DNA of 64,000 nt from Lota lota (taxonomy: Eukaryota > Chordata > Actinopteri > Gadiformes > Lotidae), in the NCBI GenBank assembly GCA_026745465.1, contig JACYXH010000091.1:1796501-1860500 (forward strand), read 5' to 3'. Under the pieces are notes generated by a model. The model saw only the letters and a program-made list of their open reading frames with translations. It made no database searches and was not told where the DNA came from. Position 1 is the stretch's first letter. Each line of letters opens with the position of its first letter. The position numbers and the translations under genes are program-made. Positions 1 through 11,617 of this stretch are shown here, piece by piece.

Positions 1-610
1 TAGACATTCAGAGCCACGCGACTTTCTCAGATTCCATCAAGAAAATTGCTTTTGTGTCTTCACTCATTATTCACTGTTTCAAGTCACGAGGAGAGCGATC
101 TTTTTGTGTGAAGTAATTAGACAGACATAGTCGTATAAGTCGTTCTTGTGTGGTTGGCTGAGGGCTACGTTGGAAACATGATATCACAATGTGTGGAAGC
201 GGTAACATTAAACCAGACTAAGGAGACAGCTAGGATGACATTGACATGCAGAAAAGACCACGGCTTACCTTCAGAGATTCCACCTGTACCACCTGGCATC
301 GTTGAAGCAGCTCCACAAACAGGTAGATCACAAGGCCCTTATTCACAAGATGAAACGAAAATATTAAGTTCAAGAAATAAGTTATTAATAAATAGTTATT
401 AAAAAACTAGACAAGAATATGACTTCTTAAATATTTGAGCATTAAAGACCAGTGCTTGAAGTATTAAAAGGAAACCCTGGGAAGCAATCAGTTTCTGCCA
501 TTCAATTGCCAAACAATTGCCTATTTTCTGCCATAGCACAAACATCTGCTGTCTGTACTATCGCTTCACTGGGATTGGCAGGAGTAGGATTCCTTCCAGA
601 TACAAATTCA

Positions 611-672
611 GCAGTGGCTCAGGAGGTAGAGCAGGTTGTCTTGCAACCCAAATGTTACTGGTTCGATCCCTT
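611..672 (+). repeat. tRNA-derived SINE head
   Basis: Contains an A box (TGGCTCAGGAGG, 615-626) and a B box (GGTTCGATCCC, 660-670) at the spacing of a tRNA-type polymerase III promoter. The context GGCTCAGGAGGTAGAGCAGG is a very common teleost SINE head. The body and tail are missing here, so this is a truncated copy. It is not a tRNA gene because the acceptor stem does not form. Confidence 0.7.
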
Positions 673-1452
673 TGTTAAAGTGGTAATATGTGTGATACGA
701 TCTTCAAGTTAGTAATCTATGCCATTTTATCACTGTAACTGAAATAAGACCGTTATTTAGAAAACAGGAGTAAAATCCTATGTTTTTTCAGGTCTCTGCC
801 CAACCAGTTTGAAAACATTTCACTCTGCTCCGATCGGGGGGAGCGTTCTTTTCGTGACGTCAAAGTGCATTTCAGTCAACTATTCAACGTCACGACAAAG
901 GGACACCAGTGGCGATGTGCGTTTGGATGTGTGGAGCTCTGTCTGGCCATTTGTTGATGTTAATGGCAGCGTCAGAGAGGTTTAAGCTTCTTGTACACTT
1001 ATAATACAATGCCACAGAGCCACTTTTAGTGTCTTCATCCGGCATAAGCAGGTGAAAAGCACGTTGTTGTCCGTCGTTGACCACTGTTACACTGCTATAA
1101 CCTGCTGCAGTTGCTGAACAAACGGTTAGCATAAAGTAGGAGTTCGAGTTATAATTGTTGTACAGATAACATGAAACTGTTAAGAATATAACAGTGACCA
1201 GCTTGCAGATGCACTGTGGATGCCTTTTTTTCCTCTAGCATTGCTGTTTATAGTTAAGGCAGTCTCAATGTGTGTGTGTGTATTGCCAGTTCGCCCAGAG
1301 TGTGTGTGTGTGGGCCGTGTAATATTCCTAGCACGCTTTTACACATGGCATTACTTTATTCTGACAAAGCATGATGAGTAAGGGGGGCCCCACACAAAGA
1401 GTAGTCTAGGGGCCAATGACCACCGTAATCCGCCACTGCTGGCCCCTCCTAG

Positions 1453-1838
1453 CAATTTCCAGGGTTTAAGCTGGTTTTTTCCGGGTCATTTTAAGAGGCA
1501 TTGTGGTGAAACTGTTGTCGGGGACGGGACTGGGGTTTGTTTGGATCATTATCTCCAAATGCATCGGCCGCCATCATTTCCACTCCCCCTACATCGCACG
1601 CAAGTTGCGTGAACGTGCCACATGGTCCCGCGGCCGCGACGCACGCATCCGCAAGAGGAAGCATGAACAGAGATGCGCATACAAATATACGAGAAAGCAG
1701 GCCAAACATAAACGACCTGAGAAAAACTGGACACCGTTAAAAGAAAACGTGATTTATTGTACGAGAATTGTAAAACACATCATGTCTTGAGTTCATAGAA
1801 ATACAAGGGTGAAGGATGGCTCATTAAAAGGCGCAGTG
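1453..1838 (+). repeat. CpG-rich dispersed repeat, copy 1
   Basis: About 386 bp, roughly 90% identical by eye to 5365-5747. Both start at AATTTCCAGGGTTTAAGCTG and end near TTAAAAGG.GCAGTG. The middle is rich in CpG (CGCGGCCGCGACGCACGCAT). Several short frames cross it on both strands with no known motif. The family is not identified. The copies differ by small indels (for example 11 nt near 1610 and 8 nt near 1685), as expected of old dispersed copies. Confidence 0.75.
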
Positions 1839-2030
1839 TGTCGAGGTGTCCTTGAGCTAGACACCTAACCTTAACTGCTTCCGACGAGCTGGCTGTTGCC
1901 TTACATGGTGGACACCGCCGTCGGTGTGACAATGGGTGTATGAATGGGTGAAAGGGAGGCCCAAATCGTAAAGCACTTTGAGTGGCCACAGATCAGAAAA
2001 GCGCTATGTGAACGCAGTCCATTTACCATA
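1839..2030 (+). repeat. SINE body and LINE-type 3' tail
   Basis: Runs from TGTCGAGGTGTCCTTGAG to the tail AAAAGCGCTATGTGAACGCA followed by GTCCATTTACC. The paired AAGCRCTTTGAGTGGCC and AAAAGCGCTAT motifs are the signature 3' end of a very common teleost SINE with an L2-like tail (from memory). The tRNA head is missing, and the element abuts dispersed-repeat copy 1 directly. Confidence 0.65.
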
Positions 2031-4186
2031 AAATTGTCAGAGTTAGACAGGATCTGGCATTGAACAAACTTGCCAAACACTCAAACGTTTATTTTGATAA
2101 AATTGCATAAATAACACAATGCATGCAACTATGTTAGGAATACCTGGACAAGGAAGCCAATGAGAAAGGTGATGAGGAATGGCAGAAGTCCAGCATGTGC
2201 AATTGTCACTGGCAGACCTGTAAAATATATCAAAGAAGAACATCAAAAAGAAATTCTACTTCAATCCCAAACTTGTTCACAGTGTTTAAAATATCTTCAA
2301 GTCAGTTTGTCACTATCCTTGTCTCTTGCTCTTTGGGTCACACTACGCACACACAGTATTTGATGCCTGGCTCAAAGTTCCTATCAAACTTTATGGATGA
2401 AGATGATTTCAATGAGATTTAAGTGATTGAACACCTATTAACTTGACAGGGCTCCACCTTGGTGGAACAACAGGAAGAAGACGCAGATTAAAAACAGTAG
2501 TGAAATGTAATGTCCCATGTAATTTCTATCACAACTAAAAAAAAAAAAATCCCACCATGTTAACTACAGTTCATAAAGCACAGTAAAAAATGAATATCTG
2601 CCTGCCCATATAAAACTACAAGACTGTCAGACTTTTAATTATGCTACTCGTGCATCAGTATTCTAAAAGACAGACCCAAAGAACAAATAGAGCTGGCTGG
2701 AGTTCATCCCACAGCTTCCTCCACCACAGTAGGACAGTTTTTATGTATTAGGACCAGTGAGGCTTGGCCTCAGACAGCTTGGCCCTGTGGTCCGATGCTA
2801 TTCATTTATGAATTATAGATCAATAAAACATGCGTCAAAGGTTCAACCGGTGCATCAAACTGTACATATTACAAATGTATCTCACACAGTGAGCAGCAGC
2901 ACGTTTTTCTTTGAGCTGTTTGTAATTTCTTTAACTGCACCTGCGCAGACTAATCTTTGTGCAGGTCCATCTATATTTTTCTTTGACAAATGCAAACAGT
3001 GAGAATGAAAAGCAAATGCATATTCACAGAACATATTCTCTCTGACGGCTCTTAGGGGTCCCATCATATTGGTCTGCTGCTTGGCGAGACCAAAACAAAA
3101 AAAGATAAATGACAGATGTTGACGATGTTAACCTCCTTGTATCACAGGGATTTACTAATTGGGATGCAAATATTATGAAAGACACAGATAATGTTATTAC
3201 CCTTAGATTAAAATGAATGCAGTGAAACCTCTTTATAAGAAGTGGATATTGAGTAGGGAGCCGGGGGTTTGGATTAATAAGGTACATCGGTTGTAAGGAC
3301 GAAGGGTTTATGGTTCCCTTATGGACTTGGTGGCGGTCATATGACATGAAGAGAATATTGCTTTGTCAAGTATTGTGTTGCTTGTTGTCAGAGGTAGAAC
3401 AAAGGAGAGTTTAAAAGTGGTGTTTAGGATCACTTAAACACAGTGAGATAGCCTCACACTGTCCCGGTGTGTGTGTGTGTGCGTGTGAGTGCATGTTTTG
3501 CCCCCTAAACAATTATCATCTCATTGCCGCAGGGTTTCATAATTTTTCGTACAGTGGTTATATATTTACATTGTTTTACAATTTCTTTGTTGTTCTTGTC
3601 AACACAAACGATGAAATCTAATGACACACCAATACAATGTGTCATGATTGATCAATTAATCTTACTAATGTCAGTACTTACCTAGGATACCAGTCCCCAG
3701 TATTGTTGCAATGCTCAAGAAATCTGAGAACAAATAATTAAAACAAATATATTAGTAAAATAGGCTTGCTTGTCTGGCCCAATGCCTCACACCAATGAGT
3801 TGAACGCCTTCATTCAGCTACATTAAGTACTCAGCATTTTTTTATTAGCGAAGACTTCTTCCATAAGGCATTTCTCATTGGGCAACATGACAAGCAATAA
3901 TTCATCTAAGAAAACGTCTCCCCAATACGTCCCCAGAGGATCCCTTGTGATTACATTGTATAGCAGAACAGAAGAGACCCCCCTACCCCCCTCTTGGTAA
4001 ACAAATGGAGAAACACTGGAGAACCAGTCTGTCACCCACATGTTAGCCACTGTATTGATAAACCTTCACTTCTCCGTTGCCTGCAGATCCATCACGAACG
4101 CTTGACAGAACTCCCATCATCGCAGGAATTAACCTGTCATTTCTTATCAGCCTGCTCCCGTTTCAACATTTTCTGATAAGTCGCGC

Positions 4187-4187
<1 letters not shown>

Positions 4188-4221
<34 letters not shown>
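4188..4221 (+). repeat. poly(C) run, C34
   Basis: Uninterrupted run of about 34 C. The minus strand is G34, able to form G-quadruplexes. The length is likely to vary and to be a sequencing-error hotspot. Confidence 0.95.
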
Positions 4222-5364
4222 ACAACCCATCCCCAGAACCACCACCAAGGTTTTTGTTGGAGGACAAGGGGTAGTGGAGGATGGGGCGCATTGAGACAAA
4301 GTAATTAGATGTGTTACATATTCTTTTGTATTGATACGTTATGTTGTGTGTCTACTGCAAACCTGGTCCAACGGCTGTATAACTCATCTAAGTGAAGTGG
4401 CTGGGAATGACGGCAACGCCACATCAACAACGTTTTCTTGATTTAGTAATGTTTATTTTAATATTTCTTAATATATGCTCTTTATCTGAAATTTTAAAAG
4501 ACCTATTGACCTGTGACGTCAAGTTACCATACAGCCAGTTGACTGTTATCTAATGTTGACTGCCAGCTGACTGTTTTCTAATGGGTTTTTTGTGTATTCC
4601 AATAATAAAAAATAAAAAACATAATGCATCTCTCTATCTCACACAAGTTATTTTGGTCCAATGTGACATATCTTCCTTAAAAGCCTGTTTTGCTAAAGAC
4701 ACAAACATCAACACAAGTAACAAACTTAGGCCAGGACAGTGTATCATACACAACCAACCAAATTGTAACAACATGTGCAGTTCTATTTGGCAGCACCTCA
4801 AACCGCGGGCGCTCTGATGCAGACTAGGTCAACCTTGAAGCACAGAGTAGACTTCTTAAAGAATAGCCTTAACAATTATTACGATTCTGTGACAGTGTGC
4901 TGTAGCCTAAGCCAAAAAAGAATAGGTAACTTAGGTGTATAGGCTACATCAAATGTCATGTTTTATTGCTGTGGCATTTGTTGCTGAACGGATATTATAT
5001 GAAATACGTTTTGTAGCTAATTGTAACATTATATATTTTAGGTAGGTCTACGACGTCAAGGGGATAGTGTACAGAATCTTATCCCGGATCACCGTGTGGT
5101 AGGGTTACTCTTGTATCGCATTAGCAATTATGTGGCGGGCTTTCTCGCCATCTTCCTCGTGCTCGCGCCTTCATCTGTCATATCGTCGTCATGCTAGTCC
5201 CCATCCATCTTTAAATGTATGTTTGACACAACCGTGGATATAGTATGCGTTTTCTCGCCATTGCGAAAACCGTCTTCGAGTTCAAAACAGCCGTGAGACA
5301 TAACAGTATTCCGCATGGAGCGCGCATGTCGTTGGTACTCACAGCACTGCAGGTAAATAAGTCT

Positions 5365-5747
5365 CAATTTCCAGGGTTTAAGCTGTTTTTTCCGGGTCAT
5401 TTTAAGAGGCATTGTGGTGAAACTGTTGTCGGGGACAGGACTGGGGTTTGTTTGGATCATTATCTCCGATGCATCGGTCGCCATCATTTCCACTCCCCCT
5501 ACATCGCACGCAAGTTGCGACGACACGTGAACGCGCCACGATATGGTCCGGCGGCCGCGGCGCGCGCATCCGCAAGAGGAAGCATGAACAGAGATGCGCA
5601 CACGAGAAAGCAGGCCAAACATAAACGACCTGAGAAAGACTGGACACCGTTAAAAAACTAATTTATTGCAACAGAATTGCAAAACGCATCATGTTTTGAG
5701 TTCATAGAAATACAAAGGTGAAGGATGGCTGATTAAAAGGTGCAGTG
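5365..5747 (+). repeat. CpG-rich dispersed repeat, copy 2
   Basis: Second copy of the 1453-1838 repeat, in the same orientation. The sequences flanking the two copies differ on both sides, so this is dispersed insertion and not local segmental duplication. About 320 bp upstream (5041-5364) is also CpG-rich and could belong to a longer element, but it has no partner in this window. Confidence 0.75.
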
Positions 5748-6608
5748 GAAGCTTGCGCATGGGGGCTATTATAACTATAGGCCAACTGACAATGCTGATG
5801 GATTGAGTTCGAGGTACAAATTATGAATCCCACAATATCCCGTTTTATTGCTGTTAACTAGCAGTCGCCAAACAATAGCGCAATGACAATTTTGGTGTAC
5901 AGGTGTCTACCGCAAAAGTTAAAAGGTCATAACTGTCCACACCCTGTTTTCCAAGAACAATCTAAAAGTTTGTAACATTTCCTATCTTTTTCATTCTTGA
6001 GTGTGACCTTATGTGTGGACATAGAGGTCACACACCTATCCAATATAGGGTGGCTTGAGTCTACTTGGTTGAGAAATGTTACATCAACAAACCACCCAAA
6101 TAATATCAGCCGACACTAATAGCTATTGTATGTCACAGTTCTCTAATGGCACGGTGTATGACTTAGGTTTAACATGTCATTATAGACTTTAATAGTAAAA
6201 GTACATTGTAATGATTTAATCAATTACGTACGATTTTAAAGACTATATAGGAATTGTGACAATCTTTTGCTGGCTTTTAACCCCAAAAACATGTTCTGGT
6301 TAAACACATGTTTTGCAGTACTATACATTGATTGTCTTGGTATGGTGCTACTTACAATATGGTGGTGCGTATTGCAATTGTAGATTGTGATTGAAGTGCA
6401 CATCCTTCCGTTGCTATTCTACATGCTTGTACTGCTAACATAATTCTAAGAAAGGCACACAACATGACCTATGCAAACGTTCATTTAGTTGTGCTTTTCA
6501 ACAACCTTCAACAACTGTCTGTCTCAGAAGGTTCATTCAAACTACACCTGTTACACAAATTAATGTTATGTGTGCTTCAAATTTAAACATAGTTAATGCT
6601 ACACTACT

Positions 6609-6649
<41 letters not shown>
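6609..6649 (+). repeat. (ACT)n microsatellite
   Basis: About 13 perfect trinucleotide units. Confidence 0.95.
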
Positions 6650-8310
6650 ATGTAATAGGTTAAAAAACATGATACTATTAACTATAGACAATGGGATAAA
6701 AATAATCACATATAATTGATTATTAACTGGTTACCTGGCAACACAAAGAAAGACTATACGATTATGTAAAGGCAATAAATACATTCATAACATAAGGGAA
6801 TACTATACAATTGGTTTGATGTCTTAAACAAATTTCTAGTCATGCAAAGTGGTATAAAAACACAATTTCTTTACTGACAACATTTTCTCCTTCACACTTT
6901 TGCAAAGTAAAAAGTGTGAAAAAAGGTCTATACAACTACGTCTACACATACTACTTTTCCGAGTTAGCGGCCATGTAAAAGTAAAATTCTTCAACCATGA
7001 CACACTGTACACATTATCTGGTGTGGTTTACATTTATGTTTTGGTTGGTTGAACCAAGATAAGTCAAATAAAGGGACCTCCATTTCAGTCTTGTTGACTG
7101 TATGAAAACATTCACTATCAAAAGGATAAATAAAAGCCAAAAATGAAATTATTCTAAAGTGTCAATTATTTGATACTGCTGAAGAATTGTCCGTCTATTG
7201 AATTACATCAGTCCTAAATCAGATTTAAAGGAGTCACAGAGGCTGCTTCAGTGCAAACCATTACATCTAGTTCTGGAAGCATATTTATAACATCAGTTTT
7301 AACCACAGTGAAACGAAACCACTTAACACACACGTTCCAAAGGAAATAAGTTGCTTTTGGTCATTCAATAAAGAGAATTACACATAATTTAAAATAAATA
7401 CTTAAAAACTGAATTATCCTTAAACATAGACAGCTATTCTCGTTCGAAGAAACGATGAGTGAGTGAAGCTTATCGTGATTCTGCGGCGAAGGAAAACCAC
7501 AGATTATTTCCACTTATTAGGAACACAAAAACTAAATGTGAGCAAATGAGGGGTGAGGGCGTGTTGTATTGGTGTGTGATGAACAAAGCTGCATCACTTG
7601 CACAAACACACAGCCAGAAATGCAGCATGGGAGGAGTGGAAGACAAATACAAATCCAGCATGAGAGGGTGAAGGTAAGAGCGAGATATAAGTGGAAATGA
7701 AGAGGGAGAAATTGTCCAACAGTGCGGAAGACATAATAAAATGGAGCCAGCTGGGGCTGTTGCATGTACTGTAATGCTTACCAATTCGCCTGTTTAAACA
7801 TAATTTCAATTCTTCCTCACTTGTGTCTTCACCTCGCTTTATGCCTACTCAAGCACCTAAAGGATCACTTCTCTCCTTCGTCCTGATTACCAAAACCGTT
7901 TCATCCTACTGCAACAAGGCAGCAGAAATACAGTATGTCAGTTGTTTTTATTATTATTAGAATTAGCAGAGCTGCCTTTGTGGTTCTGGGGTCACGTTGC
8001 AATTCCCATGGGAACATTAGCTCATGTAGCAACATATTACTTATTCAACTATTTAAATTGTCTTTTCATCCCCCCATAGCATTAAGCCAATTACATTTGG
8101 CATGTGACTGTTGCTGTTGGGCCACACAGCTTGGTAGTGACAAAAGTAAAATGTTGGGTAGTTAAGGATGGCTAATATATAAATTATCATTAACACCATA
8201 AAAAAAGGCCTTTTGTTGGATCGAGGGAACACCTGTGACCCGTCACACAGTTTATTCCTCTATTCTTCGAGGGGCCATATCGATGATCCATCTAATTGTA
8301 TCCGGGTTTC

Positions 8311-8316
8311 TTTATT
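8311..8316 (-). promoter_or_regulatory. candidate poly(A) signal for naaladl2
   Basis: Minus-strand AATAAA, 46 nt past the stop codon. A second AATAAA lies at 8256-8251. Either could end a very short 3' UTR, but AT-rich DNA further on has more such hexamers, so the true end is not settled. Confidence 0.35.
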
Positions 8317-8361
8317 ATTCTTTGAAAAACGTTTGTCAAGCGTCAATCGAAGGCTGTGCCG

Positions 8362-8608
8362 CTATTTGCCGTCACCAGTGTTGTTATCGTCAAACAGCCC
8401 GAGGCCAAAGCAAACCAGCATCTCAGCCGACCGAACGGCAGCCAGGATGAGAGACAGTGATTGGTTGTCGTAGGCTCCATGTTGTGAAGGCGCTTCCTGC
8501 ACAACAGCTGTGCTCCGCTGTATCCCCTCAGCGAGGCCAGCGTCCTCCTGGGGGAACCTGAGTGTTGAAAACTGGGGCGTCTTCCCAGGAAGGCTGTACA
8601 AGAGGTTC
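8362..8608 (-). CDS. naaladl2: naaladl2 terminal coding exon with stop codon
   Basis: 247 bp of coding sequence, from G at 8608 (acceptor TCCTATAG) to the TAG stop at 8364-8362. It contributes 81 residues plus the arginine split with the preceding exon. The peptide starts NLLYSLPGKTPQFSTLRF, matching the NAALADL2 stretch NILYHLDEKTSRFS, and ends with a helix containing AAVRSAEMLVCFGLGLFDDN and NNTGDGK. From memory the human tail after this point is about 65 residues, so the fish tail is roughly 16 residues longer. The extra length falls in the middle (around EGIQRSTAVVQEAPSQHG). It closes the dimerisation domain. Candidate poly(A) signals follow within 120 bp. Confidence 0.92.
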
Positions 8609-9107
8609 CTATAGGACATATAGATAGAGGAAATAAACAGCAGCTTTAGTGTCGAGTCCACTATTCCTCTTAACACTTCACATAGACTTAATAAAACGGC
8701 ACAAATGTAAATCAGAAAAGCAACTACGATAACCCACCGTACTTTTGGGCCTTAGGCTGGATTAATATTTCATGTTAGAATAACAAGAAAATACTCTGAC
8801 AGATTGGTAATGGACAGCCATTGAAGAGGAGATTCATGAGCCACATAACTCATAGTAGCAAGGCAGGGTCAATAGCAGCACCAAAAACAAGGACACCTGA
8901 ATAAAAAATGAAAAGAATAGTTTTGTCCTCTGTTTTATCTTCTGTCACAAACAGTTCACAGAAGCATAAAGTGCAGTGTGTGAATTATTGCTCCGAAAAA
9001 ATCTGGGCTATCCTTTTACCTTCATTTCAGTGCCACCACATACAGTTCAGCAGACACGCACATGAAAAAAAGACAAATACAAAAAGTACACTGTACTGTA
9101 TAACAAA

Positions 9108-9238
<131 letters not shown>

Positions 9239-10149
9239 ACTGTGTGCGTTTTGCATGACAGAGCAGTCACAACTGTAGGTCACAACTGTAGGACCCCAGG
9301 TGTGTTGTACTTCTCAGGGACTTCTTGACAAAGGACATTGATTTCTCTTAAAGTGGCTGAACGGAGAGTCTTAGGGAGTAAACAGAGTGATTCTTCATCT
9401 GTTACGACGCTGCCCTGCGGGGACTGTACTGCAACCTTCACCTGTGCAGGCGTGGCTGTAAAATAGGTCAAGACCTTCCGCTCAAAGACCCTGCCTCGGC
9501 AGTATTTATGTGTCTATATATATTGCAGTACAGTCAGTACAGTGGGGTAAGATAATACACTGTAGGAAAGAAGGTGTGCTCTCTTTTTTTCAATGGCCAC
9601 AGCTATCTGAACATGTAAGGAGGGTAAATACAGAATTAATGAAACGATTGCACACTATTTACAGTGCTGTAAAACTAATAGTGATATTGTTGTACCTGTA
9701 TTCATACTTATGTTAACATTGATAGACAAAGTGGTGGCTTCAATAGAGCCTTTACAGTGATGTCCATCCACTACTGTCATGACTGTTGGTGACAAAATTC
9801 TTCTTAAGTCTTAGTCTTAGTAAATTACCTGTGAATAACTGAATATGAATACATCTAAATCAGAGGTAGGCCAGTATAAAAATGTCAATGCATACAACTT
9901 ATTTATATAACGTTTGGCAATTAGACACCATCAAATTATTCTTCATGAGACGATGGATCCATGAAGTCTGCCAGGGGATGAGAATCCCCCCAAAAATGTA
10001 TGTCAGTTCTAACCTGGATGGGACGAGAGCGTTGCCTAGTGGATTGACATGAACAATTATTAATCGATAACATGCAATATGCCATGAGGAGGTGGTGCAG
10101 TGAGATAATCAAATGCATAAAAAGTGATGAATGCCGAAAAGGCCAAGTG

Positions 10150-10425
10150 TTGCCCGGCAATGGACAGAACGTCAGCAATGGCTTAGGGAGAATTCCCTGC
10201 AGTGGGAGGACAGAAAAGCCAGCAATAGCTAGGGAACGTCCAGTTATGGACAGAGTGCCATCTAGTCTTAGAATGCCCAGCAATGGAAGGACAGGAAGCC
10301 AGAAATGACTAGGGAGCGGCCCGCTTGGACAGAGTGCCAACTTGTCTTAGAACGTGCAACAATGAAAGTGAAGCCAGCAATGGATAGTTAACGTCCCAGC
10401 AATGTGAGGACAGAGAAGCCACACA
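10150..10425 (+). repeat. degenerate minisatellite, ~79-bp period
   Basis: Repeated phrases GGACAGAGTGCCA (near 10248 and 10327), AGCAATGGAAGGACAGGAAG-like and GTCTTAGAA recur at about 79-bp spacing, over about 2 good and 2 partial copies. No protein is implied, although open frames run across it on both strands. Confidence 0.65.
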
Positions 10426-11054
10426 TATAGCTATATCCCAGTGAAGGAAGCAATATCCGTAGCAAAATCTGGACTAGAAATTTAGGTCGGACCTTCAGCC
10501 TTCATCTAGAGACAGCAGGTTGTGCAGGTTAGTTCGAGGATGCCAAGTCGAGCAGCCCGGAGATGAACAGCCTTGTGGAACATTTGACTTGAGTTTGACA
10601 TGTGTTTGGGGCAGAAAACCGCCATCTTGCTTATCTTCTGTGTTGATGACAATGCACGTCTTTGATACCTAATGTTTCATTTATGTAATTGCATATTTTA
10701 TCTCTACCCAACTAAGTTAGGGCAGTATCTATTTTTCATACTGTCATACATTCCTGTCATTTCACCGGGGTATACTATATATGACGGTATTTGTGTAAAA
10801 TTAATGCAATAATAAAGAAATTGTCTAGCCTACAATGCTGTGTGTCTAATAATAAATTAGCCTACTAAGACACGTCTTGCTGGGTTTATATACTTATGGA
10901 TCATAGAATAATAAGTAAATGGAAGTAAAGGAAGTAAAGGAAACAAGTGCTCTTCTTCCATAGATTCGGGCAAAATCTCAACGAGTAGCCCTACTCATTT
11001 TACTACTCGTTTTAATAAAGTCAGCGATAGTTTCTACCAATGTACACATATCGA

Positions 11055-11154
11055 AAGTCAGTTTAACCTGTATTATATACAGTCTATGTTAAGTCAGTTT
11101 AACCTGTATTGTACAGTCTATGTTAAGTCAGTTTAACCTGTATTATATACAGTC
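11055..11154 (+). repeat. short tandem repeat, 3 copies of ~35 bp
   Basis: AGTCAGTTTAACCTGTATT followed by (ATA)TACAGTCTATGTTA occurs three times. The middle copy lacks about 4 bases. Confidence 0.9.
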
Positions 11155-11390
11155 CAATTGTGTTACAACTGCACCGGAGCTCCACTGGCCATGCAGTTCT
11201 TTACCTGTTCTTTACTGTTGTAGAGCTGATGGGATACACTTCAAAACAGTGATTTTAATGTAATATCCATTGGGAACATTTAGAAACGTGAGACGTATCC
11301 AGGTTAACTGCATTTTAGCTAGGCTATTGTTTAGGGCAGGGTACTTTGTAATTCGCCTATAGGGCTTGTACATCAGAATGCATCAAGGGA

Positions 11391-11617
11391 TTTTTTGTTG
11401 GCGATACTCCAACATTTTGAGATTACTCAAGAGAGTTGTAGTAATGTAAAATCCTAAATTTATGTAAATATACTGTATCCTACGCTGATAAAAGCTTTGG
11501 TTTGCCACGTCTCGCATCAGAAACACTGGTAGTTTCAAACACAATAATGTCACCACATAATGACAAATAATTGTACGATTAATTACTAAATGATGACTAA
11601 AACACTATTACTAACGC
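11391..11617 (+). repeat. dispersed repeat pair, copy 1
   Basis: About 75% similar by eye to 44571-44793, in the same orientation. Shared blocks include TTTTGTTG.C.ATACTCC, ATGTAAATATAC.GTA, TTCAAACACAA.AATGTC and ATAATGACAAATA. The family is not identified. Flanks outside the shared part do not match. Confidence 0.65.

Larger units (their letters stand above)
1..8250. other. region downstream of naaladl2, no supported gene
   Basis: I find no exon with recognisable homology here. The open frames are short and none carries a known motif. Contents: SINE head at 611-672, dispersed-repeat copies at 1453-1838 and 5365-5747, SINE tail at 1839-2030, a C34 run at 4188-4221, a 22-bp near-duplicate at 4534-4555 / 4562-4583, and an (ACT)n array at 6609-6649. 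The frames at 148-402 (plus) and 890-1132 (minus) have fairly complex composition but I do not recognise either. The rest is AT-rich sequence. Confidence 0.6.

Noticed and set aside
611..672. Functional tRNA gene
   Set aside because: A and B boxes are present but no acceptor stem forms, and the sequence matches a SINE head.
854..863. TGACGTCA palindromes (near 855, 4513 and 60109) as regulatory CRE sites
   Set aside because: Three 8-mers in 64 kb is close to chance, with no promoter nearby.
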